From assembly GCF_963974425.1 (NCBI RefSeq), contig NZ_CAXBCK010000004.1, positions 31,796 to 95,795 of the forward strand: 64,000 nt of DNA, in the 5' to 3' direction. Every line of letters begins with the position of its first letter. The first letter of the stretch is position 1. Below the pieces are notes generated by a model, which saw only the letters and a program-made list of their open reading frames with translations, ran no database searches and was not told the DNA's origin. Both the position numbers and the translations under genes were made by a program. This stretch comes from Marixanthomonas sp963974425. Its GTDB lineage: Bacteria > Bacteroidota > Bacteroidia > Flavobacteriales > Flavobacteriaceae. This document shows positions 1-8,002 of this stretch, piece by piece.

Positions 1-367
1 CTTGATTTTTCAATGTATCGTGTGAAATGAAATCGTTGGCAAGTATTTTTGAATTGAATTTTAAATATTCGCTTGCTTTCGCTTCATCAAATAGCGGATA
101 AGGGACAAGAGCATATAAGTTTGTGGCATAGAGTAACGTTACTTGATTAAAGCTATGCTGTAGCGCTTCATTGCTATTTATAGTGCTCTCAATTGTAGTA
201 AGTAATTCTTCTGGAGTAGCGGAGCTCTCATATTTTTCTTCTAGAAAATACAAAACCTCCTTATTGTCACTCGTTGTGACTAAAAAAGAAAGTCCGGTCA
301 AAGAAATTTGAACGGACAGACTTTTATTGATATGTAAGGTATTGTTATTGGTTATCGGCTGAGTCAT
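1..367 (-). CDS. DUF3822 family protein, N-terminal part (cut by window edge)
   Basis: An open frame runs from an ATG at 367 to the left edge, about 122 residues with no stop. The translation resembles DUF3822 proteins of Bacteroidota, with features such as LHINKSLSVQISLTGLSF near the start and a YALVPYPLFDEAKASEYL stretch. The family is a predicted actin/ASKHA-like fold of unknown function, usually encoded beside rsmD and coaD; those would lie to the left and cannot be seen here. The start overlaps the 3' end of the upstream gene (345-1004) by 23 nt, which points to co-transcription. The C-terminal half is missing. Family recognition is from memory of conserved motifs. Confidence 0.8.
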   Translation of the reverse strand, partial: MTQPITNNNTLHINKSLSVQISLTGLSFLVTTSDNKEVLYFLEEKYESSATPEELLTTIESTINSNEALQHSFNQVTLLYATNLYALVPYPLFDEAKASEYLKFNSKILANDFISHDTLKNQ

Positions 368-1004
368 ATGATTTTCCCCAGTTACCATTAGTTGTTATTT
401 CTTCCATAGATCCAACTTGTACTTTATCACCTCGAACTCCTTCTACGGTATTTGCTTGCTTTTCTTGATAAACCAACTCTTCATCCATTCCTTGTAATAC
501 TATATCTTTTGAAACAGTTGCTTCAAAAACTGAATACTTAGATCCATTCTTCATAATGCTTCCAGCTTGAAGTTTAAATTTTGCATCAACTCCTTCAATT
601 GGAACATTCATCATCGTTTTGTAACGATCTGAACCGTATAAAGAATCCTTTACAGGAGTAAAGCTAAGTGTATCTATTAGTGATTCTGTAATAAAATATC
701 CTTCATCAATACCGTATGCTTTATTTTTCTCAACATCTGCATAAACTGAGTCACGTCTTTGTGTAATTGCAAATTGCGCAGTATCTATAAAACGTACTAA
801 ACTATCAAAACTTCCTGTAAAATTACCTGCAATTTCTTGGTGAGCTAATTCTGCATCTCTTATATCTTTTAAGTTATTAATAACTTTTTGATAGCGAACT
901 TCTTTTTCTTTATTAAATTCATATGGCCCACTGATGGAGCTATAAAGCTGGTATCCTAGGAAGATAATAACAATCCAAAGAATTATCTGTATTACAAGTC
1001 TCAT
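345..1004 (-). CDS. Hypothetical single-pass membrane-anchored protein
   Basis: 219 residues. One N-terminal hydrophobic helix (about residues 3-22) is followed by a long soluble, probably periplasmic, domain rich in charged residues. I do not recognise a named domain. A gene of this kind beside the DUF3822 gene is common in Flavobacteriaceae, and the two overlap by 23 nt, so they probably form one transcript. A TAGATTTG element at 1051-1058 on the same strand is a plausible -10-like promoter box, giving a leader of roughly 40 nt. The anchor is clear; the function is unknown. Confidence 0.8.
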   Translation of the reverse strand: MRLVIQIILWIVIIFLGYQLYSSISGPYEFNKEKEVRYQKVINNLKDIRDAELAHQEIAGNFTGSFDSLVRFIDTAQFAITQRRDSVYADVEKNKAYGIDEGYFITESLIDTLSFTPVKDSLYGSDRYKTMMNVPIEGVDAKFKLQAGSIMKNGSKYSVFEATVSKDIVLQGMDEELVYQEKQANTVEGVRGDKVQVGSMEEITTNGNWGKSYDSADNQ

Positions 1005-1050
1005 TGTACGATAGTTTTGTTAACGTTTAAAATTATGTATAGGTCTCTCG

Positions 1051-1058
1051 CAAATCTA
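1051..1058 (-). promoter_or_regulatory. Bacteroidota -7 promoter element for 345-1004
   Basis: On the minus strand this reads TAGATTTG, an exact match to the Bacteroidota consensus TAnnTTTG. No convincing TTG lies at the expected spacing upstream, so only the proximal element is supported. It sits in the 130-nt divergent gap before the helicase gene. Confidence 0.45.
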
Positions 1059-1118
1059 CAATTTTTTTTTGTTCGTAAAACTATAATCTAAAAAAATCAT
1101 CACTAAGTGCAAAACCAT

Positions 1119-1126
1119 TATGTTTG
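1119..1126 (+). promoter_or_regulatory. -7 element immediately before the RecD-like helicase gene
   Basis: TATGTTTG matches TAnnTTTG exactly. It ends only nine bases before the ATG at 1136, so the transcript would have almost no leader. The element overlaps an in-frame TTG at 1124, which argues against that TTG as a start codon. Confidence 0.4.
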
Positions 1127-1135
1127 CAATACTAT

Positions 1136-2560
1136 ATGGATACATCAAGATTTTATTCGCTTTTAAAGCACGATTTTCCTCATAAAACTACTACAAACCA
1201 AGATATTGCACTACAATTATTGGCTAAATTTTCAGTAGAAACAAACGACAATGAGGTTTTTTTACTAAAAGGTTATGCAGGTACCGGAAAAACTACGATT
1301 GTGGGGACATTGGTTAAAAACCTATGGAAATTAAAAAAATCTTCTGTTTTATTGGCTCCAACAGGACGTGCAGCAAAAGTGATTAGTAATTATTCACAGA
1401 AAGAAGCATTCACCATTCATAAAAAGATATACTTTCCTAAATCTGAAAAGGGTGGAGGTGTATCCTTTAGGTTACAACCCAATAAGAGTCGAAATGTTAT
1501 TTTCATTGTAGATGAAGCTTCTATGATTCCTGATATAAACCAAGATTCAAAATTATTTGAAAATGGCTCATTGTTGGACGATTTAATGCAATATGTTTAT
1601 AGTGGCCATAACTGTAAGCTTCTATTAATAGGGGATACAGCTCAATTACCGCCAGTAAAACTCACCTTGAGTCCTGCTTTGGATAAACATACCTTACAAA
1701 ACCAATACAATAAGGAAGTTGTTGAATTAGAGTTGAACGAAGTAGTTCGCCAACAAAAAGACAGTGGTATTTTAATGAATGCTACAACCCTGCGTGAGCG
1801 ATTGGATGATGGCTTTTTTAAAGATTTTAAATTTACTGAAACTCCATATCCTGAAGTAATAAGGCCAATGGACGGACAGGAGTTAATGGATGCCATAAGC
1901 GATAGTTATAGTTCGTTGGGCAATGAAGATACAGTAATTATAGTACGTTCCAATAAACGAGCTAACCTGTACAATCAAAATATTAGGAACCGAATCCTTT
2001 TTCAAGAATCTGAATTAGCCGCTGGTGATTATTTAATGGTAGTAAAAAATAATTATCATTGGGTAAAACCGGAAAGTGAAGCTGGTTTTATTGCTAATGG
2101 AGACATTATTGAAGTATTGGAAATTTTTGGGTTTAAAGATTTGTACGGCTTCCGATTTGCTGAAGTACTAGTAAATATGGTTGATTACCCTAAAATGAAA
2201 CCACTGGAAACCGTTTTATTGTTAGACACGCTTACTTCAGAAACACCATCTCTGTCTTATGAAGACTCCAACAAACTATACCAAGAAGTAATGAAGGACT
2301 ATGCTTCAGAAAAATCTAAGTATAAAAAATTCTTAGCTGTAAAAAATAACAAATATTTTAATGCCTTACAGGTAAAGTTTTCATACGCCATTACTTGTCA
2401 TAAATCTCAGGGTGGGCAGTGGAACACTGTTTTTGTAGAACAACCCTATTTGCCAAACGGTATTGATAAAGATTACTTAAGGTGGCTTTATACCGCCATT
2501 ACCCGTGCAACAGAAAAATTATACTTAATAGGCTTTAAGGATGAATTTTTTGTAGATTAG
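1136..2560 (+). CDS. RecD-like DNA helicase (ATP-dependent, SF1)
   Basis: 474 residues. Walker A GYAGTGKT is at residues 46-53. A Walker B-like IFIVDEAS follows about 80 residues later, then a GDTAQLPPV motif, and near the C-terminus the UvrD/RecD C-terminal signature (ITCHKSQGGQW, then YTAITRATEKL). This is the layout of short RecD2/Pif1-like SF1B helicases that unwind DNA 5' to 3' using ATP; the DNA substrate here is inferred. The family in Flavobacteriaceae normally starts with a short M-x-S/T-x-x-F-Y sequence, matching ATG 1136 rather than the in-frame TTG at 1124, which lies inside a promoter box. It is followed 54 nt later by the DUF4126 gene on the same strand. Confidence 0.9.
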   Translation: MDTSRFYSLLKHDFPHKTTTNQDIALQLLAKFSVETNDNEVFLLKGYAGTGKTTIVGTLVKNLWKLKKSSVLLAPTGRAAKVISNYSQKEAFTIHKKIYFPKSEKGGGVSFRLQPNKSRNVIFIVDEASMIPDINQDSKLFENGSLLDDLMQYVYSGHNCKLLLIGDTAQLPPVKLTLSPALDKHTLQNQYNKEVVELELNEVVRQQKDSGILMNATTLRERLDDGFFKDFKFTETPYPEVIRPMDGQELMDAISDSYSSLGNEDTVIIVRSNKRANLYNQNIRNRILFQESELAAGDYLMVVKNNYHWVKPESEAGFIANGDIIEVLEIFGFKDLYGFRFAEVLVNMVDYPKMKPLETVLLLDTLTSETPSLSYEDSNKLYQEVMKDYASEKSKYKKFLAVKNNKYFNALQVKFSYAITCHKSQGGQWNTVFVEQPYLPNGIDKDYLRWLYTAITRATEKLYLIGFKDEFFVD

Positions 2561-2614
2561 TAGTGGTTACCGCAAGGTTTTTAAAATTCTGTAGGTTTTT
2601 GAACCAACTAAAGT

Positions 2615-3193
2615 ATGGAAACATTTGAAGTTTTAATAAGTATTTTTTTAGGCATAGGTCTTGCCGCGGCCGTTGGTTTCCGGGTATTCTTACCCTTGCT
2701 AATTTTGAGTTTAGCTGGATATTACGATGTAATTTCACTAAACGAAAGTTGGCAGTGGATTGGCAGTATTACCGCGGTCATAACTTTAGGAGTTGCCACT
2801 TTAATTGAAATTTTCGGATACTATATTCCGTGGTTCGATAATTTACTTGATACCATTGCTTTGCCACTGGCCACCTTAGCTGGGACCGCTGTTATGGTTG
2901 CTACAATTACTAACTTAGATCCTGTTATAACTTGGGCCTTGGCAATTATAGCCGGTGGTGGTACTGCAGCTGCTATAAAAGGAAATGCCTCGGCAGCAAG
3001 GCTTACTTCTAGTACAACTACAGCAGGATTTGCAAACCCGATATTAACAACAGTGGAAACGGGTATTTCAACGCTAATGTCCATACTTTCCATCTTTGTA
3101 CCTATTATTGCCTTTATTTTAGTCCTTGTTCTATTTTTTATAATTTTTAGGTTTTATAAAAAGCTTCGGAAAAAGCGCTTGTCCAAAACTTAA
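2615..3193 (+). CDS. DUF4126 domain-containing membrane protein
   Basis: 192 residues. It has about five hydrophobic helices, a GGGTAAAIKG glycine/alanine stretch in the middle, and a short basic cytoplasmic tail (KKLRKKRLSKT). The composition and motif order fit DUF4126, a bacterial membrane family of unknown role. It lies 54 nt after the helicase gene on the same strand, so read-through is likely. The promoter of the next gene (TTG at 3179) is embedded in its last codons. Confidence 0.8.
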   Translation: METFEVLISIFLGIGLAAAVGFRVFLPLLILSLAGYYDVISLNESWQWIGSITAVITLGVATLIEIFGYYIPWFDNLLDTIALPLATLAGTAVMVATITNLDPVITWALAIIAGGGTAAAIKGNASAARLTSSTTTAGFANPILTTVETGISTLMSILSIFVPIIAFILVLVLFFIIFRFYKKLRKKRLSKT

Positions 3194-3207
3194 TCTTCTT
3201 ATTTTTG
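3179..3207 (+). promoter_or_regulatory. Promoter for the KdsB-KdnB fusion gene
   Basis: TTG at 3179-3181, an 18-nt spacer, then TATTTTTG at 3200-3207 match the Bacteroidota consensus TTG-N17-23-TAnnTTTG. Transcription would begin near 3214, leaving about 16 nt before the TTG start codon at 3230. This suggests the fusion gene can be expressed independently of the helicase and DUF4126 genes. Confidence 0.55.
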
Positions 3208-3229
3208 AATTCACTTTAAAACGATTCCC

Positions 3230-5059
3230 TTGAAAATAATAGCCATGATTCCTGCGCGTTACGGCGCCTCTCGATTTCCCGGAAAATTGATGCAAGACCT
3301 AGGTGGAAAAACTGTAATTATACGTACCTACGAAGCTGCAAAACAAACCAATCTTTTCGATGAAGTATATGTAGTGACCGATAGCGATGTTATTTATAAA
3401 GAAATTGGAAGTAATGGCGGTAAAGCCATTATGAGTAAAAAAACTCACGAAAGTGGGAGTGATCGGATTGCCGAAGCAGTTGAAAACATGGATGTAGACA
3501 TTGTTGTAAATGTACAAGGTGATGAGCCTTTTACCAGTAAAAAAGGACTGCAGCAAGTGTTAGAAGTTTTTAAAGGTGAAGATGCTGATTCGATAGATTT
3601 GGCCTCATTAATGACCGAAATAGATGATTGGAAAGAAATAAGCGATCCCAACTGTGTAAAGGTAATTACCGATAAAGATGATTTCGCCCTATACTTTTCA
3701 AGATCTCCCATACCATACCCGAGAGATAAAAATGCCGATGTAAAGTATTATAAACACAAAGGAATATATGCTTTCAGAAAAGAAGCATTGATGGATTTTT
3801 ATCATTTACCTATGCGATCGTTGGAAGCGGTTGAAAAAATTGAATGTATACGATATTTAGAATACGGAAAAAGAATAAAAATGGCTGTAACAAACACTCA
3901 AGGAGTTGAAATAGATACTCCTGAAGACTTAGTTGAAGCAAACAAGTTATTGAAAAAAGAAGATAAAAAATCGGTAAATAATAAGTTCCGAAATTTCCCG
4001 ATGGTACCAAAAGTGGTATTCGGTAGCGGATGTTTTGATCAATTACCTGAAATATTAGCCCCGCAACGACAAGAAAATGCTCCGTTTGTCTTTTTGGTTG
4101 ATGATGTATTTGAAAACAATAAAGCATTGACTGATAGAATAAAACTTCGGTTTAATGACAAATTGGTATTTATTTCAGCAGAAGAAGAACCAGCAACTGC
4201 TCAAATTGATCAAATAGTTAAAGAAATTACTTCAGAGTTTAAGAAAAAACCTTCTGGGATTATTGGCGTTGGTGGCGGAACAATTATGGACATCGCAAAA
4301 GCAGTTTCCATTATGCTTACAAATGAAGGAAGTGCTGCTGATTACCAAGGTTGGGATTTAGTTAAAAACAAAGCTGTTTACCACGTTGGGGTTCCTACCA
4401 TTTCAGGAACTGGAGCCGAAGTTTCAAGAACTACAGTTTTGTCAGGACCCGTTAGAAAACTAGGTATTAACAGTGACTTCACACCATTTGACCAAGTAAT
4501 TTTAGATCCGCAACTAACCGAAGGGGTTCCCAAAAACCAATGGTTTTATACGGGGATGGATTGTTTTATTCATTGTGTAGAATCCCTAAACGGTACGTTT
4601 TTAAATGCCTTTAGCCAAAGCTATGGAGAAAAAGCGTACGATTTGTGCAAGGAAATATTCATAACGCAAGTAGATACAGAAGAAGAGGCTAGAGCTAAAT
4701 TAATGATGGCTTCGTGGCACGGTGGGATGAGTATTGCATATTCACAAGTAGGTGTTGCACATGCCATGAGTTACGGTCTTTCCTATGTATTAGGCACCAA
4801 GCACGGTATAGGTAACTGTATTGTTTTTAACCACTTAGAAGACTTTTATCCTGAAGATGTTGTTCTTTTTAAAGAAATGGTTAAAAATCATGATATAGAA
4901 ATCCCAAAAGGGCTCTGCGCCAACTTATCTGATAAAGAAATGAATAAGATGATTGATATTGCATTAAGTCTTGTTCCGTTGTGGGAAAACGCATTAGGTG
5001 ATAATTGGAAAGCTATAATGACTAGAGAAAAATTAAAATCACTTTACTTAAAAATGTAA
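3230..5059 (+). CDS. kdsB: Fused CMP-Kdo synthetase (KdsB) and Kdo 8-oxidase-like iron alcohol dehydrogenase (KdnB)
   Basis: 609 residues in one uninterrupted frame. Residues 1-243 form a full KdsB: MIPARYGASRFPGKL at 6-20, HESGSDR at 73-79 and NVQGDEP at 94-100. KdsB activates Kdo with CTP for lipid A-core assembly. After a short lysine-rich linker (about 243-252), residues 253-609 form a type III iron-dependent alcohol dehydrogenase resembling KdnB, with NAD loop GVGGGTIMD (346-354) and metal ligands D444, H448, H511 and H525 intact. KdnB oxidises Kdo at C8 before KdnA aminates it to 8-amino-Kdo. The fusion would couple C8 oxidation with CMP activation (inference). No KdnA aminotransferase is in the window. 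The start is a TTG, because KdsB proteins begin MKIIAMIPAR; the next ATG (3245) would remove part of the first strand. An acyltransferase gene follows 23 nt later. Confidence 0.88.
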   Translation: MKIIAMIPARYGASRFPGKLMQDLGGKTVIIRTYEAAKQTNLFDEVYVVTDSDVIYKEIGSNGGKAIMSKKTHESGSDRIAEAVENMDVDIVVNVQGDEPFTSKKGLQQVLEVFKGEDADSIDLASLMTEIDDWKEISDPNCVKVITDKDDFALYFSRSPIPYPRDKNADVKYYKHKGIYAFRKEALMDFYHLPMRSLEAVEKIECIRYLEYGKRIKMAVTNTQGVEIDTPEDLVEANKLLKKEDKKSVNNKFRNFPMVPKVVFGSGCFDQLPEILAPQRQENAPFVFLVDDVFENNKALTDRIKLRFNDKLVFISAEEEPATAQIDQIVKEITSEFKKKPSGIIGVGGGTIMDIAKAVSIMLTNEGSAADYQGWDLVKNKAVYHVGVPTISGTGAEVSRTTVLSGPVRKLGINSDFTPFDQVILDPQLTEGVPKNQWFYTGMDCFIHCVESLNGTFLNAFSQSYGEKAYDLCKEIFITQVDTEEEARAKLMMASWHGGMSIAYSQVGVAHAMSYGLSYVLGTKHGIGNCIVFNHLEDFYPEDVVLFKEMVKNHDIEIPKGLCANLSDKEMNKMIDIALSLVPLWENALGDNWKAIMTREKLKSLYLKM

Positions 5060-5082
5060 AGTAGCTCCAAAATAACTGAAAT

Positions 5083-5619
5083 ATGGGTCTAGCTCGTTTT
5101 ATTTTCTATAACCTCATGGGGTGGCAAATCAAAGGGAAATTTGATCCCCATGTTAAGAAAGCGGTAATAATCGTTGTTCCCCATACTAGCTGGCACGACT
5201 TTTATATTGGTGTGTTTACAAGACGAATTTTAAAAGTCCAAATTAACTTTATTGCCAAGAAAGAACTTTTTACACCACCTTTTGGGTGGTATTTTAAATG
5301 GATGGGCGGCGCACCTTTAGACCGAGCACCTGGACAAAATAAGGTACAAGCGATTGCTAAAATTTTTTCAGAAAAAGATGAATTTAGACTAGCCCTATCA
5401 CCCGAAGGCACCCGAAAAAAAGTTGAAAGTTGGAAAACAGGATTTTATTACATCGCCAGAACAGCTAATGTTCCGGTTATTCCTGTAGCTTTCGATTATA
5501 AAACAAAAAGTGTTTTAATTGGAAAACCCCATTATTTAACCGACGACATTGTTGTTGACACCAAAGAGTTGCAAAAGCACTACAACAACGTAGTTGGAAA
5601 AAAACCAGAATACTCTTAA
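5083..5619 (+). CDS. PlsC-like lysophospholipid/lipid acyltransferase
   Basis: 178 residues. The acyltransferase signature HxxxxD is present as HTSWHD (H34, D39), and SPEGTR follows at about residue 108, the second conserved block that binds the phosphate of the acyl acceptor. This is the family of 1-acylglycerol-3-phosphate acyltransferases; the real acceptor is not known. It is short for the family and has no strong N-terminal membrane helix, so it is probably peripheral on the inner membrane. It follows the Kdo fusion gene by 23 nt on the same strand, suggesting a joint role in lipid A or phospholipid synthesis (inference). Confidence 0.85.
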   Translation: MGLARFIFYNLMGWQIKGKFDPHVKKAVIIVVPHTSWHDFYIGVFTRRILKVQINFIAKKELFTPPFGWYFKWMGGAPLDRAPGQNKVQAIAKIFSEKDEFRLALSPEGTRKKVESWKTGFYYIARTANVPVIPVAFDYKTKSVLIGKPHYLTDDIVVDTKELQKHYNNVVGKKPEYS

Positions 5620-5807
5620 TTTTAAGGTTTTATATTGAATATCATTAACATTTAATTAGTTGAAATATTTGTTAACTAAATAATTCATCTTATTTTATAA
5701 GTGACTGATAATCATCAAATAAAGTTAAATTTTAGTTAACTAATATAATAAAACTTCATAGTAACCATTTTCAATTGTATCCTTAGATAACAATTAAAAA
5801 CAAAACT

Positions 5808-6836
5808 ATGAAAACGATTAAAATTTTAACAATTATTCTCTGCTCATCCCTATTTATCTATTCGTGTAGTGATGATGATGATTCTGTAACCGATGATGAA
5901 GTTTCAGAAGATTCAAGAGCAGAACTGTATGCATCTAGTAATACAAATGGAAACCCTACAATGTATGATTTAAGTGATTCAGATAACATTGAAACGAAAA
6001 CGTTTTTAACGCTCTCAACAGACGCTGAAGGAATTTATTACGACGAGGATGAAGACCAATTAACACAAGCTTCGAGAAGTATGCTGAAACTCAACACCTA
6101 TGGAGATATTTCAGTTACTGAAGATGGAATAAACCTTGATTTAGTGCTTGAAAGCAGTGCAGATTTGGAAAGTCCGCGTGACATTGCCGTAAACGGTGAT
6201 ATTTTTGTGGTTTCAGATAATGCTGATGTAGATGGTGATCCTAATACAGATGACGGACGGTTTTTTGTATATACCAAAACAGCATCTGGATTTACCCTTA
6301 GAAACACTGTAGAAGTTAGTTTTGCAGTATGGGGAATTGAATTTGTTGGTAATGATTTGTTTGCCGTGGTAGACAAAACTTCAGATATTGCTCAATTTAG
6401 TGATTTCTCAAGCGTGACAACAAATACAACTGTGGCTCCTACAAAACAAATTACTGTTGAGGGAATAGTAAGAACTCACGGAATTGGGTTTGACGATGGA
6501 ACAATGATTTTAACAGATATTGGAGATGCTTCTGTAGATTCAGACGGTGGATTTCATATCATTTCAAATTTCCAAAGTAAATTTAATGGTGTAGCTGACG
6601 GGGAAACCTTAGTGGTTGCCGATAATCAGATTAGAGTTTCTGGCGGTTCTACTTTCTTAGGAAACCCAGTTTCTGCAGATTATGATGCAGATTCCGATAC
6701 TGTATTTATTGCTGAAAGAGCAAACGGAGGAGGACGTGTGTTAGCCTTTGTAGATGCTTCAGAAGGAGGAAATATTTCTCCTGATATCAATAATGAGCTA
6801 TCTGGTGCTTCTTCAGTATATTATTATTCTGAATAA
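5808..6836 (+). CDS. Surface-exposed lipoprotein, probable beta-propeller-type repeat protein
   Basis: 342 residues. The signal peptide ends in a lipobox-like FIYSC, and the cysteine is followed by SDDDD, an acidic run typical of the Bacteroidota lipoprotein export signal that sends lipoproteins to the cell surface. The rest is beta-rich and acidic, with repeated units of the type PRDIAVNGDIFVVSDN, WGIEFVGNDLFAVVD and HGIGFDDGTMILTDIG. These look like blades of an NHL/SMP30-like propeller, but I cannot assign a domain with confidence. It stands alone between a 188-nt upstream gap and a terminator. The function is unknown; ligand or polymer binding at the surface is a guess. Confidence 0.75.
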   Translation: MKTIKILTIILCSSLFIYSCSDDDDSVTDDEVSEDSRAELYASSNTNGNPTMYDLSDSDNIETKTFLTLSTDAEGIYYDEDEDQLTQASRSMLKLNTYGDISVTEDGINLDLVLESSADLESPRDIAVNGDIFVVSDNADVDGDPNTDDGRFFVYTKTASGFTLRNTVEVSFAVWGIEFVGNDLFAVVDKTSDIAQFSDFSSVTTNTTVAPTKQITVEGIVRTHGIGFDDGTMILTDIGDASVDSDGGFHIISNFQSKFNGVADGETLVVADNQIRVSGGSTFLGNPVSADYDADSDTVFIAERANGGGRVLAFVDASEGGNISPDINNELSGASSVYYYSE

Positions 6837-6856
6837 TTAATATAATTTTTGAAAAT

Positions 6857-6891
6857 GAAAATGCCGCTAAACTATTAGCGGCATTTTTTTT
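6857..6891. terminator. Bidirectional rho-independent terminator
   Basis: AAATGCCGCTAA and TTAGCGGCATTT form a 12-bp stem around a 4-nt loop. A-rich and T-rich flanks lie on both sides, so it can end both the lipoprotein gene (+) and yebC (-), which converge here. Confidence 0.85.
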
Positions 6892-6909
6892 ATAAAGTAA
6901 TTTATTAAA

Positions 6910-7635
6910 TTATTCTTCTGAAGATGTTTCTTCCATAGTATGATACACATTCTGTACATCATCATCTTCTTCAATTTTTTCCAAAAGCTTTTCTACATCG
7001 GCTGCATCTTCTTCTGAAAGTGATTTGGTTACCTGCGGAATGCGTTCAAAACCTGAAGATAATATTTCGATATTATTTTCTTCTAAAAAAGACTGGATAG
7101 CGCCAAAACTCTCAAATGGAGCATAAATCATGATTCCATCTTCATCTTCAAAAATTTCTTCAATACCGTGGTCTATTAATTCTAACTCGAGTTCTTCAAT
7201 ATCTAAGCCTTCTCCATTGATCCGGAAATTACACGTATGGTCAAACATAAAGACCACAGAACCTGAAGTACCTAAACTACCATCACATTTATTGAAATAG
7301 GAGCGTACATTTGCAACAGTTCGGGTATTATTATCGGTAGCGGTTTCAATCAAGATAGCAATACCGTGGGGCGCGTAGCCTTCAAAAAGCACTTCCTTAT
7401 AATCGCCTTGACTTTTATCGCTCGCACGTTTAATAGCACGCTCAATATTATCCTTAGGCATATTAACTGCCTTGGCATTTTGTATTACCGCACGTAATCT
7501 AGAGTTGGTATCGGGATCAGGACCGCCTTCTTTAACGGCCATAACAATATCTTTACCAATACGAGTAAAGGCTTTGGACATCGCTGCCCAACGTTTCATT
7601 TTTCTAGCTTTTCTAAACTCAAACGCTCTTCCCAT
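6910..7635 (-). CDS. yebC: YebC/PmpR family DNA-binding regulator or translation factor
   Basis: 241 residues, the normal family length. It starts MGRAFEFRKARKMKRWAAMS and carries GGPDPDTNSRLR, PKDNIERAIKRA and the FEGYAPHGIA segment that mark the family (TACO1/YebC). The C-terminus is acidic (EEDDDVQNVYHTMEE). YebC proteins have been described as transcriptional regulators and, more recently, as factors that relieve ribosome stalling at prolines. It is the last gene before the terminator at 6857, and a TATTTTTG box at 7655-7662 could drive it separately from the upstream minus-strand genes. Confidence 0.95.
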   Translation of the reverse strand: MGRAFEFRKARKMKRWAAMSKAFTRIGKDIVMAVKEGGPDPDTNSRLRAVIQNAKAVNMPKDNIERAIKRASDKSQGDYKEVLFEGYAPHGIAILIETATDNNTRTVANVRSYFNKCDGSLGTSGSVVFMFDHTCNFRINGEGLDIEELELELIDHGIEEIFEDEDGIMIYAPFESFGAIQSFLEENNIEILSSGFERIPQVTKSLSEEDAADVEKLLEKIEEDDDVQNVYHTMEETSSEE

Positions 7636-7654
7636 AGTTTTTCAATTTGGATTA

Positions 7655-7662
7655 CAAAAATA
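7655..7662 (-). promoter_or_regulatory. -7 element upstream of yebC
   Basis: Read on the minus strand this is TATTTTTG, an exact TAnnTTTG match 19 nt before the ATG of yebC. No clear TTG is present at the distal position. Confidence 0.4.
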
Positions 7663-7716
7663 GAAAATTGACTGAATAGAAAAACTTTTTTTTCTGAACG
7701 GCCAGTTTACCAGATT

Positions 7717-7998
7717 TTATCCTAAAAGTTCATCAATTACTTTAGCAAGTTCAAAATCTTTATCTGTAACGCCATCAGCATCATGGGTAGAGAGTGTGAT
7801 GTTTAATGTATTGTAAACATTATGCCAATCTGGATGGTGTTGCATTTTTTCAGCTTCAAAAGCAATTCGTGTCATTGCAGAGAAGGCTTCTTTAAAATTT
7901 TCAAATTCAAATGCGGTATGTATAGCGTTGTCTTCAAACTCCCAACCTTCAAATTTGTCTAGTTTATCATTAACTTCTTTTTCAGTGTAAGCTTTCAT
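7717..7998 (-). CDS. 4a-hydroxytetrahydrobiopterin dehydratase (pterin carbinolamine dehydratase)
   Basis: 93 residues. It contains the family motif QHHPDWHNVYN with the adjacent histidines used in catalysis, followed by LSTHDADGVTDKDFELA, which is characteristic of PCD/DCoH. The enzyme removes water from 4a-hydroxytetrahydrobiopterin to recycle the cofactor of aromatic amino acid hydroxylases. No hydroxylase gene is in the window, so its partner must lie elsewhere. It follows the SDR-like gene by only 4 nt on the minus strand and is therefore probably in the same operon. Confidence 0.93.
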   Translation of the reverse strand: MKAYTEKEVNDKLDKFEGWEFEDNAIHTAFEFENFKEAFSAMTRIAFEAEKMQHHPDWHNVYNTLNITLSTHDADGVTDKDFELAKVIDELLG

Positions 7999-8002
7999 AT
8001 TT

